From Opitutales bacterium (GTDB taxonomy: Bacteria; Verrucomicrobiota; Verrucomicrobiia; Opitutales; Intestinicryptomonadaceae), in assembly GCA_017633865.1 (NCBI GenBank), contig JAGBOM010000102.1, forward strand, positions 1-14,406: DNA of 14,406 nt, in the 5' to 3' direction. Positions within the stretch are counted from its first letter, which is position 1, and each line of letters begins with the position of its first letter. The position numbers and the translations under genes are program-made. Positions 6,301-13,414 of the stretch are shown here, in pieces. The notes beneath the pieces are model-generated. The model was not told the origin of the DNA, searched no databases, and saw only the letters and a list, made by a program, of their open reading frames with translations.

Positions 6301-6431
6301 TTTTAGGCGGAGGCTTTTGTGTTTATACTGTGTCGCTTCGGCAAAAAGGGCTCGAAATGAATTTTTAATTCTATTTCCGAGCCCTTTTTTCTCTCGTTCC
6401 TTGTCTAAACGCAAAATCCTACCGCCTAAAA
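6301..6431 (+). repeat. Hairpin-core inverted-repeat element, copy 3 (tandem to copy 2)
   Basis: Perfect 10-bp ends TTTTAGGCGG (6301-6310) and CCGCCTAAAA (6422-6431). The outer stem continues through AGG and TTTTG. The left inner box GTCGCTTCGGC corresponds to GTTGCTTC of the others, while the right inner arm is the most divergent of the set. The core stem is A5-GGGCTCG (6343-6354) with CGAGCCC-T5 (6378-6389). It continues via AAAT/ATTTC with one bulged C and an upper stem GAATT/AATTC (6359-6363/6367-6371) around a TTT loop. Same orientation as copy 2. Confidence 0.8.
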
Positions 6432-6509
6432 CCAGATAGATTACAACGGTTTTCTTTTCCCTATTTTTTTAATTAGACTATTTTTTATTCGGATTTTCTT
6501 TAAAGAAGC
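6432..6509. other. A/T-rich tail downstream of tandem elements 2 and 3
   Basis: No gene seen. TTTTTTTAA (6464-6472) and, after 5 bases, CTATTTTTTATTCGGAT (6478-6494) match 3578-3586 and 3591-3607 behind the other tandem pair, with one mismatch in the 17-mer. The tail therefore seems to travel with the element pair. Confidence 0.5.
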
Positions 6510-6610
6510 CATTGCGAAGCAATGCGTCTTTTGGCAAGAGGCGCGGGGCTCCGCGCCGATGTATCACAGAGAGGAAGCGGAGCTTCCGAGGGTCAAGGGC
6601 TCCGCTCTTG
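6510..6610 (+). repeat. Cluster of four mini-hairpins, including copy 2 of the 43-bp repeat
   Basis: Four short inverted repeats follow one another. They are CATTGC-gaa-GCAATG (6510-6524), GGCGCGG-ggct-CCGCGCC (6540-6557), GGAAGC-gga-GCTTCC (6573-6587) and CAAGGGC-tcc-GCTCTTG (6594-6610, one G-T pair). Loops are 3-4 bases, and two are of the very stable GC-GNA-GC type. The stretch 6567-6610 is the second copy of the block found after rpoN at 636-678. The cluster ends exactly where element 4 begins. Confidence 0.65.
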
Positions 6611-6740
6611 TTTAGGCGCATTGATTTTGGATGAAGAAGCAGGCGCAAGAGCAAAAAGAAGTCCGGAATAGAATTTACATTCATTCCGGACTTCTTTTTG
6701 CCGAAGCAACGAACTTCTTCGCCAAAATCAATCGCCTAAA
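6611..6740 (-). repeat. Hairpin-core inverted-repeat element, copy 4 (overlaps hemW stop)
   Basis: A nearly complete 130-bp palindrome with ends TTTAGGCG (6611-6618) and CGCCTAAA (6733-6740). The outer arms match over about 27 positions, with one extra C and two mismatches. The arm nearest hemW carries the GAAGTTCGTTGCTTC box, and the far arm the AGGCGCAAGA box, so relative to hemW the order is the same as copy 2 relative to the formyltransferase. The core is a perfect 19-bp stem (6651-6669 with 6683-6701) topped by GAAT/ATTC around a TTAC loop. The last bases provide the hemW stop codon. It could serve as a bidirectional terminator. Confidence 0.85.
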
Positions 6741-7896
6741 CGAAGGAGAGGGCGATAGAATCCGCGAGCGGTATTCCCTTTTTAGTAAGGCGGATTTTTC
6801 CGTTTTTTAATTCCAACAGCCCCGATTCCCGAAGCCTTTTTGCGGTTGATTCGTATATCGAAAAGTCCGCCTTCGGAAAGCGTTTTTTTTGGAGGCCGAT
6901 GTCGACGCCGTCAGTCATGCGAAGGCCGAAAATTATGGAGGAAAGCAGCATTTCCTGGTCGTCGAGAACAACCTTGTCTTCGCTGAGCTCCCAGCCGCTT
7001 TCGACGTTTTTCTTCCAGAGGGGGAGGCTGAGCGGGTTTTTTCTTCTGAGCCCGCCGAACTGGCTTGCGGCGGCGGGGCCGAGCCCGACCCATTCGCCCA
7101 TTTGCCATGTGTTTAGGTTGTGGGCGCATTCATAGCCGGCTTTCGCGTAGTTTGAAATTTCGTAATGCCTAAAGCCGCGGCTTTCGAGAAAGGCGATTGC
7201 AAGCCGCAGGAATTTTGTTTCGCTTATTTGGCGGGGCAGGGCCTTGGCGTTGCCTGCGCAGACTCCCGTTCCGCTTTCAAATTCGAGGCAGTAGGCGCTG
7301 ATGTGCTTTACGGGGTAGCTTGCGGCTTTGGACAAGTCCGCCTCCCACTCGGATAGGGTTTGGCCGTCCGCGCCGAAGATGAGGTCTATATTCACGTTTT
7401 CAAAAACTTCTAAGGCGGCGTCGAGCGCTTTTAGGGCGGCGTTCGTCGGGTGGGGGCAGCCAAGGGCGCGCAGGGTTTTTTCGGAAAAGCTTTGAACGCC
7501 AAGGGATAGCCTGTTTGCGCCCGCGTCTTTCAGGGCTTTCAGCTTTTGCGGGGTGATTGTGGAGGGCGCGGCCTCCACCGTCCACTCCGTCTTGCCGGCG
7601 AATTTTTCAAAATTTTTGCAGAGAATGGGCAGGTTTTGGATCGACAGGCTTGTGGGGGTGCCGCCGCCGAAGAATATGCTTTGCGCCCTGAAATCGGGGT
7701 ATTTTTCAAAGAGGGCGCGGGCTTCGGCGGCGAGGGTTTCGAGGTAAAAGGAAATGTCGGAAATGCTCGGAAAAGTCTTGTAAAACTTGCAGTATTCGCA
7801 GATTCTCGCGCAAAAAGGGACGTGGACATATATTCCGACGCCCTCGGTCGGGGCGGGGGCAAAACTTGGCTTAAGTTTGTCTTGCTCTTTACGCAT
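6736..7896 (-). CDS. hemW: Radical SAM heme chaperone HemW
   Basis: 386 residues from ATG 7896. The 4Fe-4S/SAM motif is C29-ARI-C33-EY-C36-K-F. The Phe after the third Cys, rather than a fourth Cys, marks HemW rather than the coproporphyrinogen dehydrogenase HemN, with which it is often confused. GGGTPT (77-82) binds SAM. The central part (RLSLGVQSF, INIDLIFG-like NVNIDLIFGADGQT, AYCLEFE) and the HemN C-terminal domain (about 290-386) are complete. HemW binds heme and delivers it to acceptor proteins at the membrane. The gene ends in SFV followed by a TAG that is part of repeat element 4, but protein length and C-terminal shape look normal. Divergent from the lipoprotein gene with only 43 bp between starts, so the promoters overlap or face each other closely. 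Confidence 0.93.
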   Translation of the reverse strand: MRKEQDKLKPSFAPAPTEGVGIYVHVPFCARICEYCKFYKTFPSISDISFYLETLAAEARALFEKYPDFRAQSIFFGGGTPTSLSIQNLPILCKNFEKFAGKTEWTVEAAPSTITPQKLKALKDAGANRLSLGVQSFSEKTLRALGCPHPTNAALKALDAALEVFENVNIDLIFGADGQTLSEWEADLSKAASYPVKHISAYCLEFESGTGVCAGNAKALPRQISETKFLRLAIAFLESRGFRHYEISNYAKAGYECAHNLNTWQMGEWVGLGPAAASQFGGLRRKNPLSLPLWKKNVESGWELSEDKVVLDDQEMLLSSIIFGLRMTDGVDIGLQKKRFPKADFSIYESTAKRLRESGLLELKNGKIRLTKKGIPLADSIALSFV

Positions 7897-7939
7897 AAAA
7901 CTTTAAGACTACTATGCAATAAATTTAACGCTGAAAATT

Positions 7940-8902
7940 ATGACTCTTAAAAATACTTTAAAAACGCTTTTGGGCGCAACAATAATCGCCATGACGGGCG
8001 CATGCTCGAACATCACAAACCTGACTCCCGAAAAGGTTCCCGAAAACCCGTCCGGAATATACACGCTTTCGATGAGCGCGAGCGTCGGCGACGGCAACGT
8101 CGTAAAGGGTTCAATCGCTCCGTTTCTCGTTGTGGACGGCGGCATGAGACCCATGAAGGAGGCCTCGAAGAAGGACGGCGTTTCCGTTTACGAGTGCGAG
8201 TACACGCTGCCCAAGGGCAGGGAGTCCGCCACGTACTACTACGTCGTAAAATACCTGACCTCGAACGCCTCTACGGGCGCGCAGTACCCCAAGCAGTTCC
8301 AAAGCGACGTGGTGTACACGTTAAAGCCCGTCTCGCAGTACGTGGCGAACATGGCGTTTGAAAGGGCGCCGATCGGCTCGGTAGTCCCCGTTTTGGGCAG
8401 GGGCTTCAACTCGCAGGACAAGGTCAAATTCGGCCCCGTTTACGCGGACATACGCAACATAACGCGCAACTCCATCAACTTTATAGTCCCTCCGCTTCCC
8501 GCGAACAAGACTTACGATGTTGAAATCGAAACGAGCGCGGGCAAGTCTTGGATTGGCCAGTTTAAAATCGACCCGTCCGAAATTTCGATTTCGCCCGAGA
8601 AGCTGAACATGCAAAGCGGCGACGTTGTGAACGTCGTTTTCTACATCGGCTTCAGGGCCCCGGAGGGCGGGTATAAAATCGACGTGAAAACGAACGTTCC
8701 AAGCAGCGTCGTAATGCCAGAAGTGGTCGTAAAGGAGGGCGAAGACCGCGTGATTGTCCCGATAAAGGCGGCGAGCATTGGCGAGGGCTTTTTGTTCGCG
8801 AACGCCACGGGCTTTACCGAAACGATAATACCCGTAAAGGTTTCGGCCTCCGCCTCGGGCGCGGACTACGTTAAAAGCGCGATTAAAAACGCCGATAAAT
8901 AA
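7940..8902 (+). CDS. Ig-like/IPT-domain lipoprotein of unknown function
   Basis: 320 residues. The N-terminus is a lipoprotein signal: charged start, hydrophobic stretch LLGATIIAM, then TGAC with the lipidated Cys22. The mature part appears to be three beta-sandwich modules. Residues about 38-130 form an early-set-like domain of unknown family. Residues about 143-210 form an IPT/TIG-like module (IGSVVPVLGRGFNSQDKV...VKFG...INFIVPPLPANKTYDVEI). Residues about 215-303 form an Ig-like module with the pattern of sandwich repeats common in secreted proteins (VPSSVVMPEVVVKEGED, ending in VPVKVSAS-like strands). No enzyme motif is visible. It probably faces the periplasm or outer surface and mediates binding or assembly. 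First gene of a plus-strand run, 27 bp ahead of the LOG-like gene, so possibly cotranscribed. I do not recognise a named family. Confidence 0.75.
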   Translation: MTLKNTLKTLLGATIIAMTGACSNITNLTPEKVPENPSGIYTLSMSASVGDGNVVKGSIAPFLVVDGGMRPMKEASKKDGVSVYECEYTLPKGRESATYYYVVKYLTSNASTGAQYPKQFQSDVVYTLKPVSQYVANMAFERAPIGSVVPVLGRGFNSQDKVKFGPVYADIRNITRNSINFIVPPLPANKTYDVEIETSAGKSWIGQFKIDPSEISISPEKLNMQSGDVVNVVFYIGFRAPEGGYKIDVKTNVPSSVVMPEVVVKEGEDRVIVPIKAASIGEGFLFANATGFTETIIPVKVSASASGADYVKSAIKNADK

Positions 8903-8929
8903 ACTAAAACTCTCCGATAATATTAAAAA

Positions 8930-9820
8930 ATGGCCAGAAAAAAAGCAACATCGCCCGCCCCGAAGTTTGACAATCCCGATTCTTCGAGGGTAAAGCTCGC
9001 CGAACAGCCCATAGACTGTGCGTTCGACAACATGGCCATTCGCCTCGTAAACATACAGCGCGACCTTATCATGCCCGCAATCGCCTTCGAGCATTTCGGG
9101 GTGGAGAACACGATAACTTTTTTCGGCGCATCCCGCATAAAAAGCCCGGAAGTCGCAAAGGCCAATTTGGCGGCTCTTCAAAAATCCCTCAAGGGCAAAA
9201 AGCCGAGCGCAAAGCATAGGGAAAGCCTGCGCATGGCGCACGCGGACGTAGCGATGTCGAAATACTACACCGCCGCGCGGGAGCTTGCCATGCAGCTTCA
9301 GCTTTGGATAAACAAAAAACATCTGCCCCGGGAAAAGACCCCCGTGCTAATGTCGGGCGGCGGCCCCGGGATTATGGAGGCTGCAAACCGCGGGGCGAGC
9401 GAGGCCGGCGGCAAAACCGTGGGGCTTACAATCTACATTCCCGACGAGCGGCGCGCCAACGAATACATATCGGAGGGCATGCACATCCCCTTCCATTATT
9501 TTATAATGCGCAAGTTTTGGCTTATATTTTTCTCGAAGGCGATTGTCGTCTTTCCGGGGGGAATGGGCACTCTCGACGAATTTTGCGAGGTCGTAACCCT
9601 CATGAAAACCGCGAAAATCAGGGATTCCTTCCCGCTGGTGCTTTTCGGGCGGGAGTTCTGGAAAAAGACCCTGAACCTCGAAAATCTCGTTGCGGCCAAC
9701 GTGATGGCGAGGGACGATTTAAAGCTTATCGACTACGCCGACACGGTCGAGGAGGCCTGCAAAATTATTTTGCCGAAGCTCGAGGCGAAGCTTTGCGGCT
9801 CGCCGAAAAAATCGAAGTAG
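8930..9820 (+). CDS. LOG-family (TIGR00730-like) nucleotide phosphoribohydrolase, long form
   Basis: 296 residues. The Rossmann core has the family's two signatures, SGGGPGIMEAAN (142-153) and PGGMGTLDE (209-217), whose Glu and surrounding glycines bind the nucleotide phosphoribose and cleave the N-glycosidic bond. The best-studied members, plant LOG proteins and bacterial homologues, release cytokinin bases from their 5'-monophosphates. Others are broader AMP-type nucleosidases, and many are still misnamed lysine decarboxylases. Compared with the usual length of about 190 residues, this one has roughly 60 extra N-terminal residues. It also has a helical insertion of about 60 residues between TITFFGASRI (61-70) and the first glycine motif, as in the longer bacterial subgroup. 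Role here is unknown; probable nucleotide salvage or damage clearance. No Shine-Dalgarno is visible. Confidence 0.82.
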   Translation: MARKKATSPAPKFDNPDSSRVKLAEQPIDCAFDNMAIRLVNIQRDLIMPAIAFEHFGVENTITFFGASRIKSPEVAKANLAALQKSLKGKKPSAKHRESLRMAHADVAMSKYYTAARELAMQLQLWINKKHLPREKTPVLMSGGGPGIMEAANRGASEAGGKTVGLTIYIPDERRANEYISEGMHIPFHYFIMRKFWLIFFSKAIVVFPGGMGTLDEFCEVVTLMKTAKIRDSFPLVLFGREFWKKTLNLENLVAANVMARDDLKLIDYADTVEEACKIILPKLEAKLCGSPKKSK

Positions 9821-9825
9821 CGGCG

Positions 9826-9884
9826 GCCCGCGCCTTGAAAAGCGCGCTTTTATGATTTTTTTGAAATATTTTTCGGGCGCGGGC
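9826..9884 (+). other. GC-rich inverted repeat with nested palindrome upstream of rmuC
   Basis: The 82-bp gap between the LOG-like gene and rmuC holds a 9-bp inverted repeat, GCCCGCGCC (9826-9834) with GGCGCGGGC (9876-9884). It encloses a 41-base loop that contains the perfect 14-bp palindrome AAAAGCGCGCTTTT (9838-9851). The structure ends 18 bases before the rmuC start. It might be an operator or an mRNA structure in the rmuC leader. It lacks the stem-plus-T-run geometry of a standard terminator. Confidence 0.4.
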
Positions 9885-9902
9885 GAATAAAAACAATAAA
9901 AT

Positions 9903-11231
9903 ATGCAAGGAACAATTCAGGCGTTTATGCTTAGCGAATTTTTAATTCCCGTTTTGGCGGCCGCTTTGATTGCGTCAAGCTTTTTGCTGTGGCGTTTCGC
10001 GCGCGCGTCAAAAACGCTCGCGGCTGAAAAATCGAATTTGGAGGCCGAAAAGGCCGCGCTTGCCGCCGAAAAAAACGCTCTGGCGGCGAGTTTAAGCATG
10101 GCGGAAAAACTGCTCGGCGAGGAGAAGTCCGCAACGGGCTCACTGCGCGCGCAAAACGCCGCCCTGCTTGAAAAAAACGCGTCTTTGGAGGCTCTAAGAG
10201 AGGCGGACGCCGCGAAAAACGCGGAGTTCGAAGCCTTCGCCGCGAAGGTTTTTGAAAGCGCCAGAAGCAAGTTTGAATCCTCCAACAAAACCCAGCTCGA
10301 CCTCATTTTAAGCCCGCTGAAAGACGACATAAACCGCTTCCGCAAGCGCGTTGACGAAATCAACCTAAACGGCGACGTGCGCGGGGCGAAAATGGAGGAG
10401 CAGGTAAAAAGCATCCGGGAAATGGGAATGCGCCTCGGCGACGAGGCCAAGATGCTCTCGAAAGCCCTGCGCCAAAATAAAACCGCCGGCAACTGGGGGG
10501 AGATGATTCTTGAAAAAATCCTCGAGGACTGCGGGCTGAAGGAGGGCGTAAACTTTTTGCGCGAGGACTCCCATTCGGCCGGCGCCTCTGAAAACAAAAC
10601 GCGCCTGCGCCCCGACGTGGTCGTAAAAATGCCGGATTCGAAAAATTTTATAATAGACTCGAAAGTGTCGCTCGTCCACTTTATGGCGTACGCCAACGCC
10701 GAGGACGAAGCCGCAAGGGCTAAGGCGCTGAAGCAGTTTGAGGCGTCCGTAAAAACGCACATAAAGGAGCTTTCGGAAAAGTCCTACGAGAACATCGAGA
10801 ACCTGAAAAATCCGGATTTTACGATGATGTTCATTCCGATAGAGGGGGCGTTCGCGCTTGCGGTTTCGGAAATCCCGGACATTTTGGAGTACGCCTACGC
10901 GCGCAAAATTTCGCTCGCCAGCCCCGCCACGATGTTCGCCGTTTTGCGGACGGTGGAGGCGGTCTGGAACATGGAGCGCGGCAACAAAAACGCTCTTGAA
11001 ATCGCCGAATACGGCGGCAAGATTTACGACAAGCTTTGCGTGTTTTTGGAGAAGTTCGTGAAGATTGAATCATCCATAAAGTCGCTCCAAAACGCCTACG
11101 ACGAAGCCATGCTCACTCTTAAGTCGGGCAAGGGCAACGTTGTGGGCATAGCCGAAAAGCTTAGGCTTATGGGCGCGAAGGCGAAGCGCAAAAACGAAAT
11201 TCTAACCGCGGAGGATGTTGAAGATGAATGA
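9903..11231 (+). CDS. rmuC: RmuC-family DNA recombination/genome stability protein
   Basis: 442 residues. The N-terminal membrane anchor covers about 12-31, followed by an Ala/Glu/Lys-rich coiled coil (about 35-125) and the RmuC nuclease-like domain with RLGDEAKMLSKALR (177-190) and the diagnostic GNWGEMILEKILEDCGL (196-212). Conserved RPDVVVKMPDSKNFIIDSKVSL corresponds to the D...DxK core of PD-(D/E)XK folds. RmuC in E. coli limits inversions at short inverted repeats, and related proteins restrict foreign DNA. A second ATG at 9927 (MLSEFL) is an alternative start that would keep the membrane helix. The start at 9903 is chosen as the first, with the caveat that no good Shine-Dalgarno supports either. 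The gene's 3' end overlaps the MeaB-type GTPase gene. It may be of interest that a window so rich in inverted repeats carries rmuC, but that is chance-compatible. Confidence 0.93.
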   Translation: MQGTIQAFMLSEFLIPVLAAALIASSFLLWRFARASKTLAAEKSNLEAEKAALAAEKNALAASLSMAEKLLGEEKSATGSLRAQNAALLEKNASLEALREADAAKNAEFEAFAAKVFESARSKFESSNKTQLDLILSPLKDDINRFRKRVDEINLNGDVRGAKMEEQVKSIREMGMRLGDEAKMLSKALRQNKTAGNWGEMILEKILEDCGLKEGVNFLREDSHSAGASENKTRLRPDVVVKMPDSKNFIIDSKVSLVHFMAYANAEDEAARAKALKQFEASVKTHIKELSEKSYENIENLKNPDFTMMFIPIEGAFALAVSEIPDILEYAYARKISLASPATMFAVLRTVEAVWNMERGNKNALEIAEYGGKIYDKLCVFLEKFVKIESSIKSLQNAYDEAMLTLKSGKGNVVGIAEKLRLMGAKAKRKNEILTAEDVEDE

Positions 11232-12360
11232 CGACGCAAAGCCCGAATGGGTTCCCGAAAACGGCGACAAAACCCTTTTTGCAACCTCCGTAATGCGGGG
11301 CGTGGAGGGCGGCGGCTTCGCGGACGACGGGTTCTCTAAAATCGTCAAAAAGCGCCCCGTAGTAAGGCGCAAAACTTTGAGCGTCGACGAAATGCTCAAG
11401 GGCGTTTTGGCGGGCGACAAAACCGTGCACGCCCGCGCCATAACGCTTGTCGAGAGCAACTCGCCCGCCCATTTCGACAAGGCGCAGGAGCTCGTAGGCA
11501 AAATCCTCCCGCACGCGGGCAAGTCTTTTAGGGTCGGGATTACGGGCGTGCCCGGCGCGGGAAAATCCACTTTTATAGAAAGCCTCGGCACAATGCTTTG
11601 CAAGCGCGGCGAAAAGGTCGCGGTTTTGGCGGTGGACCCGTCAAGCACGATAACGGGCGGCAGCATTTTGGGCGACAAAACCAGAATGGAGACGCTTTCG
11701 AGGCTCGACAACGCGTTTATCAGGCCGTCGCCCTCGGGCGGCGCTCTGGGCGGGGTGGCGAGAAAAAGCCGCGAGACCATGCTCTTGTGCGAGGCCGCGG
11801 GCTATGAAATTATTTTGATAGAAACAGTCGGCGTGGGCCAGAGCGAGGTCACCGTGCGCTCGATGTCGGACTTCTTTTTGCTCGTGCAGCTCGCCTCGCA
11901 GGGCGACGAGCTTCAGGGCATCAAAAAGGGCGTTATCGAGCTTGCCGACGCCATCGTCGTAAACAAGTGCGACGGCAACCTCGTCGAAAAATCCACAATG
12001 AAGAAGGCGGAGCTTGCGGGCGTGCTGCACTTTTTGAACTCCCCGACGCCCGGCTGGAAGCCGTTTTGCGAGGTCTGCTCCGCGCATACGGGCATGAACA
12101 TCGCCGAAATTTGGGCGCGGCTTGAGGGCTTTAAAAAGACCGTGCGGGAGTCGGGCTTTTGGGATGCCCGCAGGGCTCGCCAGAAGAGCGAGTGGCTGCA
12201 TACGGTTTTGGACGGCGAAATTCTGCGCGAATTTTATTCGTTGCCGCAAATCGCGTCGATTATGGAGTCGGTCGAGCGCGATGTGGAAAACTCCGCGCTG
12301 CCCGTTACAAGCGCGGTAAAAATGCTTTTGCAGGCGCGCCATGAAGCCCCGAAAAAGTAG
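11224..12360 (+). CDS. meaB: MeaB/ArgK-type GTPase (methylmalonyl-CoA mutase chaperone family)
   Basis: 378 residues from ATG 11224, chosen because GGAGG (11210-11214) lies 9 bases upstream. ATG 11215 is in frame and possible, but would touch that site. G3E-class GTPase motifs: Walker A GVPGAGKST (108-116), VDPSSTITGGSILGDKTRM (137-154), ETVGVGQSE switch (200-208) and NKCD base recognition (247-250). The dimerising C-terminal region is complete. MeaB guards adenosylcobalamin loading and integrity of methylmalonyl-CoA mutase. Neither mutase subunit is in this window, so the partner enzyme must be elsewhere or be a different B12 mutase. There is an N-terminal extension of about 50 residues before the usual start of the family domain. 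It overlaps rmuC by 8 bp and the recombinase gene by 20 bp, so the three are likely one transcript. Confidence 0.92.
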   Translation: MNDDAKPEWVPENGDKTLFATSVMRGVEGGGFADDGFSKIVKKRPVVRRKTLSVDEMLKGVLAGDKTVHARAITLVESNSPAHFDKAQELVGKILPHAGKSFRVGITGVPGAGKSTFIESLGTMLCKRGEKVAVLAVDPSSTITGGSILGDKTRMETLSRLDNAFIRPSPSGGALGGVARKSRETMLLCEAAGYEIILIETVGVGQSEVTVRSMSDFFLLVQLASQGDELQGIKKGVIELADAIVVNKCDGNLVEKSTMKKAELAGVLHFLNSPTPGWKPFCEVCSAHTGMNIAEIWARLEGFKKTVRESGFWDARRARQKSEWLHTVLDGEILREFYSLPQIASIMESVERDVENSALPVTSAVKMLLQARHEAPKK

Positions 12361-13273
12361 TCTGCCCAAGGGGCTCGGCGACGGGCTTTACGAGTTCAGG
12401 CTGCGGCTTGAAATGGAGCTTGGGAAGTCGAAAAACACGGTGGCGTCGTATTTGTCGGACGCTTCGCAGTTCGCGGAGTTTTTGGCCGGCAAAAACATAG
12501 ATTCGTTCGCGGGCGCCGACGGAATTTGCATCGCCGAGTGGATTTCGGAAATCTCGAAAATCGCAAGACCCTCCACGCAGTCGAGAAAGCTTAGCGCGGT
12601 CAAGGCGCTCGCGGATTTTTTAATAGAGGAAAAAATCTGGGGCAGGGATTTTTCAAAGCTGGTCTCCCGCCCGAAAACCAGAAGGCCGGTTCCCGAAGTG
12701 CTCTCTCGCGCGGAGACGCTTAGGCTTTTGGCCGAGCCCAACGGCTCGAGCTTCGAGGAAATCCGCGACAGGGCCATGCTCGAATTTATGTACTCGAGCG
12801 GGCTTAGGGTGAGCGAGCTTTGCCTGATAAAATATTCGGACTTGGACTTCGAGGGCAAAATCGTTCGCGTTTGCGGCAAGGGCGACAAGGTTCGCCTTGT
12901 GCCCATAGGCTCGCGCGCGCTCGGGGCGATAGAAAAATATCTCGAAATTTTCAAGGAGGAGTTCGAGCGCAAAAAGCCCGTGCACCTCTTTATTACAAAG
13001 CGGGGGAGGGCGATGTCGCGCAAGACGTTTTGGTTCAACATAAAAAAGTACGCGCGCCGCGCGGGCATTGAGCGCGAGGTAAAGCCGCACATGCTGCGCC
13101 ACTGCTTTGCGACGCATCTGTTGGGCGCGGGCGCGAACCTTATGGCGATTAAGGAAATGCTCGGGCACTCCGATTTGTCCACAACGCAAATCTACACGAA
13201 AGTGGCCGATTCCGCCCTGATAAGCGAGCACGCCGCGCGCCATCCGCGCTCAAAAATGAAGCTCGATGTTTGA
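12341..13273 (+). CDS. xerD: Tyrosine recombinase of the XerC/XerD type
   Basis: 310 residues. The N-terminal SAM-like core-binding domain covers about 13-105 (LRLEMELGKSKNTVASYLSD). The catalytic domain has the full set Arg156 (SSGLRVSEL), Lys180 (GKGDKVRLVPIG), His250/Arg253 (HMLRHCFATHLL), His276 (LGHSDLSTTQ) and nucleophile Tyr285 (IYTKV). Size and motifs match chromosome-dimer-resolving Xer proteins rather than phage integrases, and the neighbours are housekeeping genes. I cannot separate XerC from XerD by eye; the symbol is a best guess. The ATG lies inside the end of the MeaB-type gene (20-bp overlap), suggesting translational coupling. It is followed by a strong terminator. Confidence 0.9.
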   Translation: MKPRKSSLPKGLGDGLYEFRLRLEMELGKSKNTVASYLSDASQFAEFLAGKNIDSFAGADGICIAEWISEISKIARPSTQSRKLSAVKALADFLIEEKIWGRDFSKLVSRPKTRRPVPEVLSRAETLRLLAEPNGSSFEEIRDRAMLEFMYSSGLRVSELCLIKYSDLDFEGKIVRVCGKGDKVRLVPIGSRALGAIEKYLEIFKEEFERKKPVHLFITKRGRAMSRKTFWFNIKKYARRAGIEREVKPHMLRHCFATHLLGAGANLMAIKEMLGHSDLSTTQIYTKVADSALISEHAARHPRSKMKLDV

Positions 13274-13286
13274 AAAATTTTTGCGC

Positions 13287-13325
13287 AAAAAAATCCCGGC
13301 TTCAAAGCGAAATCGGGATTTTTTT
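13287..13325. terminator. Bidirectional intrinsic terminator between convergent xer and hemD
   Basis: A perfect 12-bp inverted repeat: A7-TCCCG (13287-13298) with CGGGA-T7 (13314-13325), separated by 15 bases. It begins 13 bases after the recombinase stop. It serves the plus-strand transcript directly. On the minus strand it also lies downstream of hemD, about 90 bp past that stop, behind further A/T-rich sequence. Confidence 0.85.
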
Positions 13326-13414
13326 ATGTTTTAAAATTTTCCAAAATTTTTTTCGGAAGCGGGATTTTTTATTTTTTTCGCATGTTTTTTTGCAAAAATT
13401 CCGCCGAAGAGCCC

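Noticed and set aside
6478..6684. Short minus-strand open frame across the mini-hairpins and element 4
   Set aside because: It runs through inverted repeats and shows no protein-like composition or known motif.
6184..6740. Integron attC sites / cassette array
   Set aside because: Gene-end location, stop codon in the repeat and an extra unpaired base are attC-like. However, the ends read TTTAGGCG/CGCCTAAA, not the GTTRRRY/RYYYAAC core needed for cleavage. There is no integrase, and the neighbours are core genes in both orientations.
12341..13273. Phage or island integrase marking a mobile element
   Set aside because: Size, motifs and housekeeping neighbours fit XerC/XerD; no tRNA attachment site or phage genes are seen nearby.
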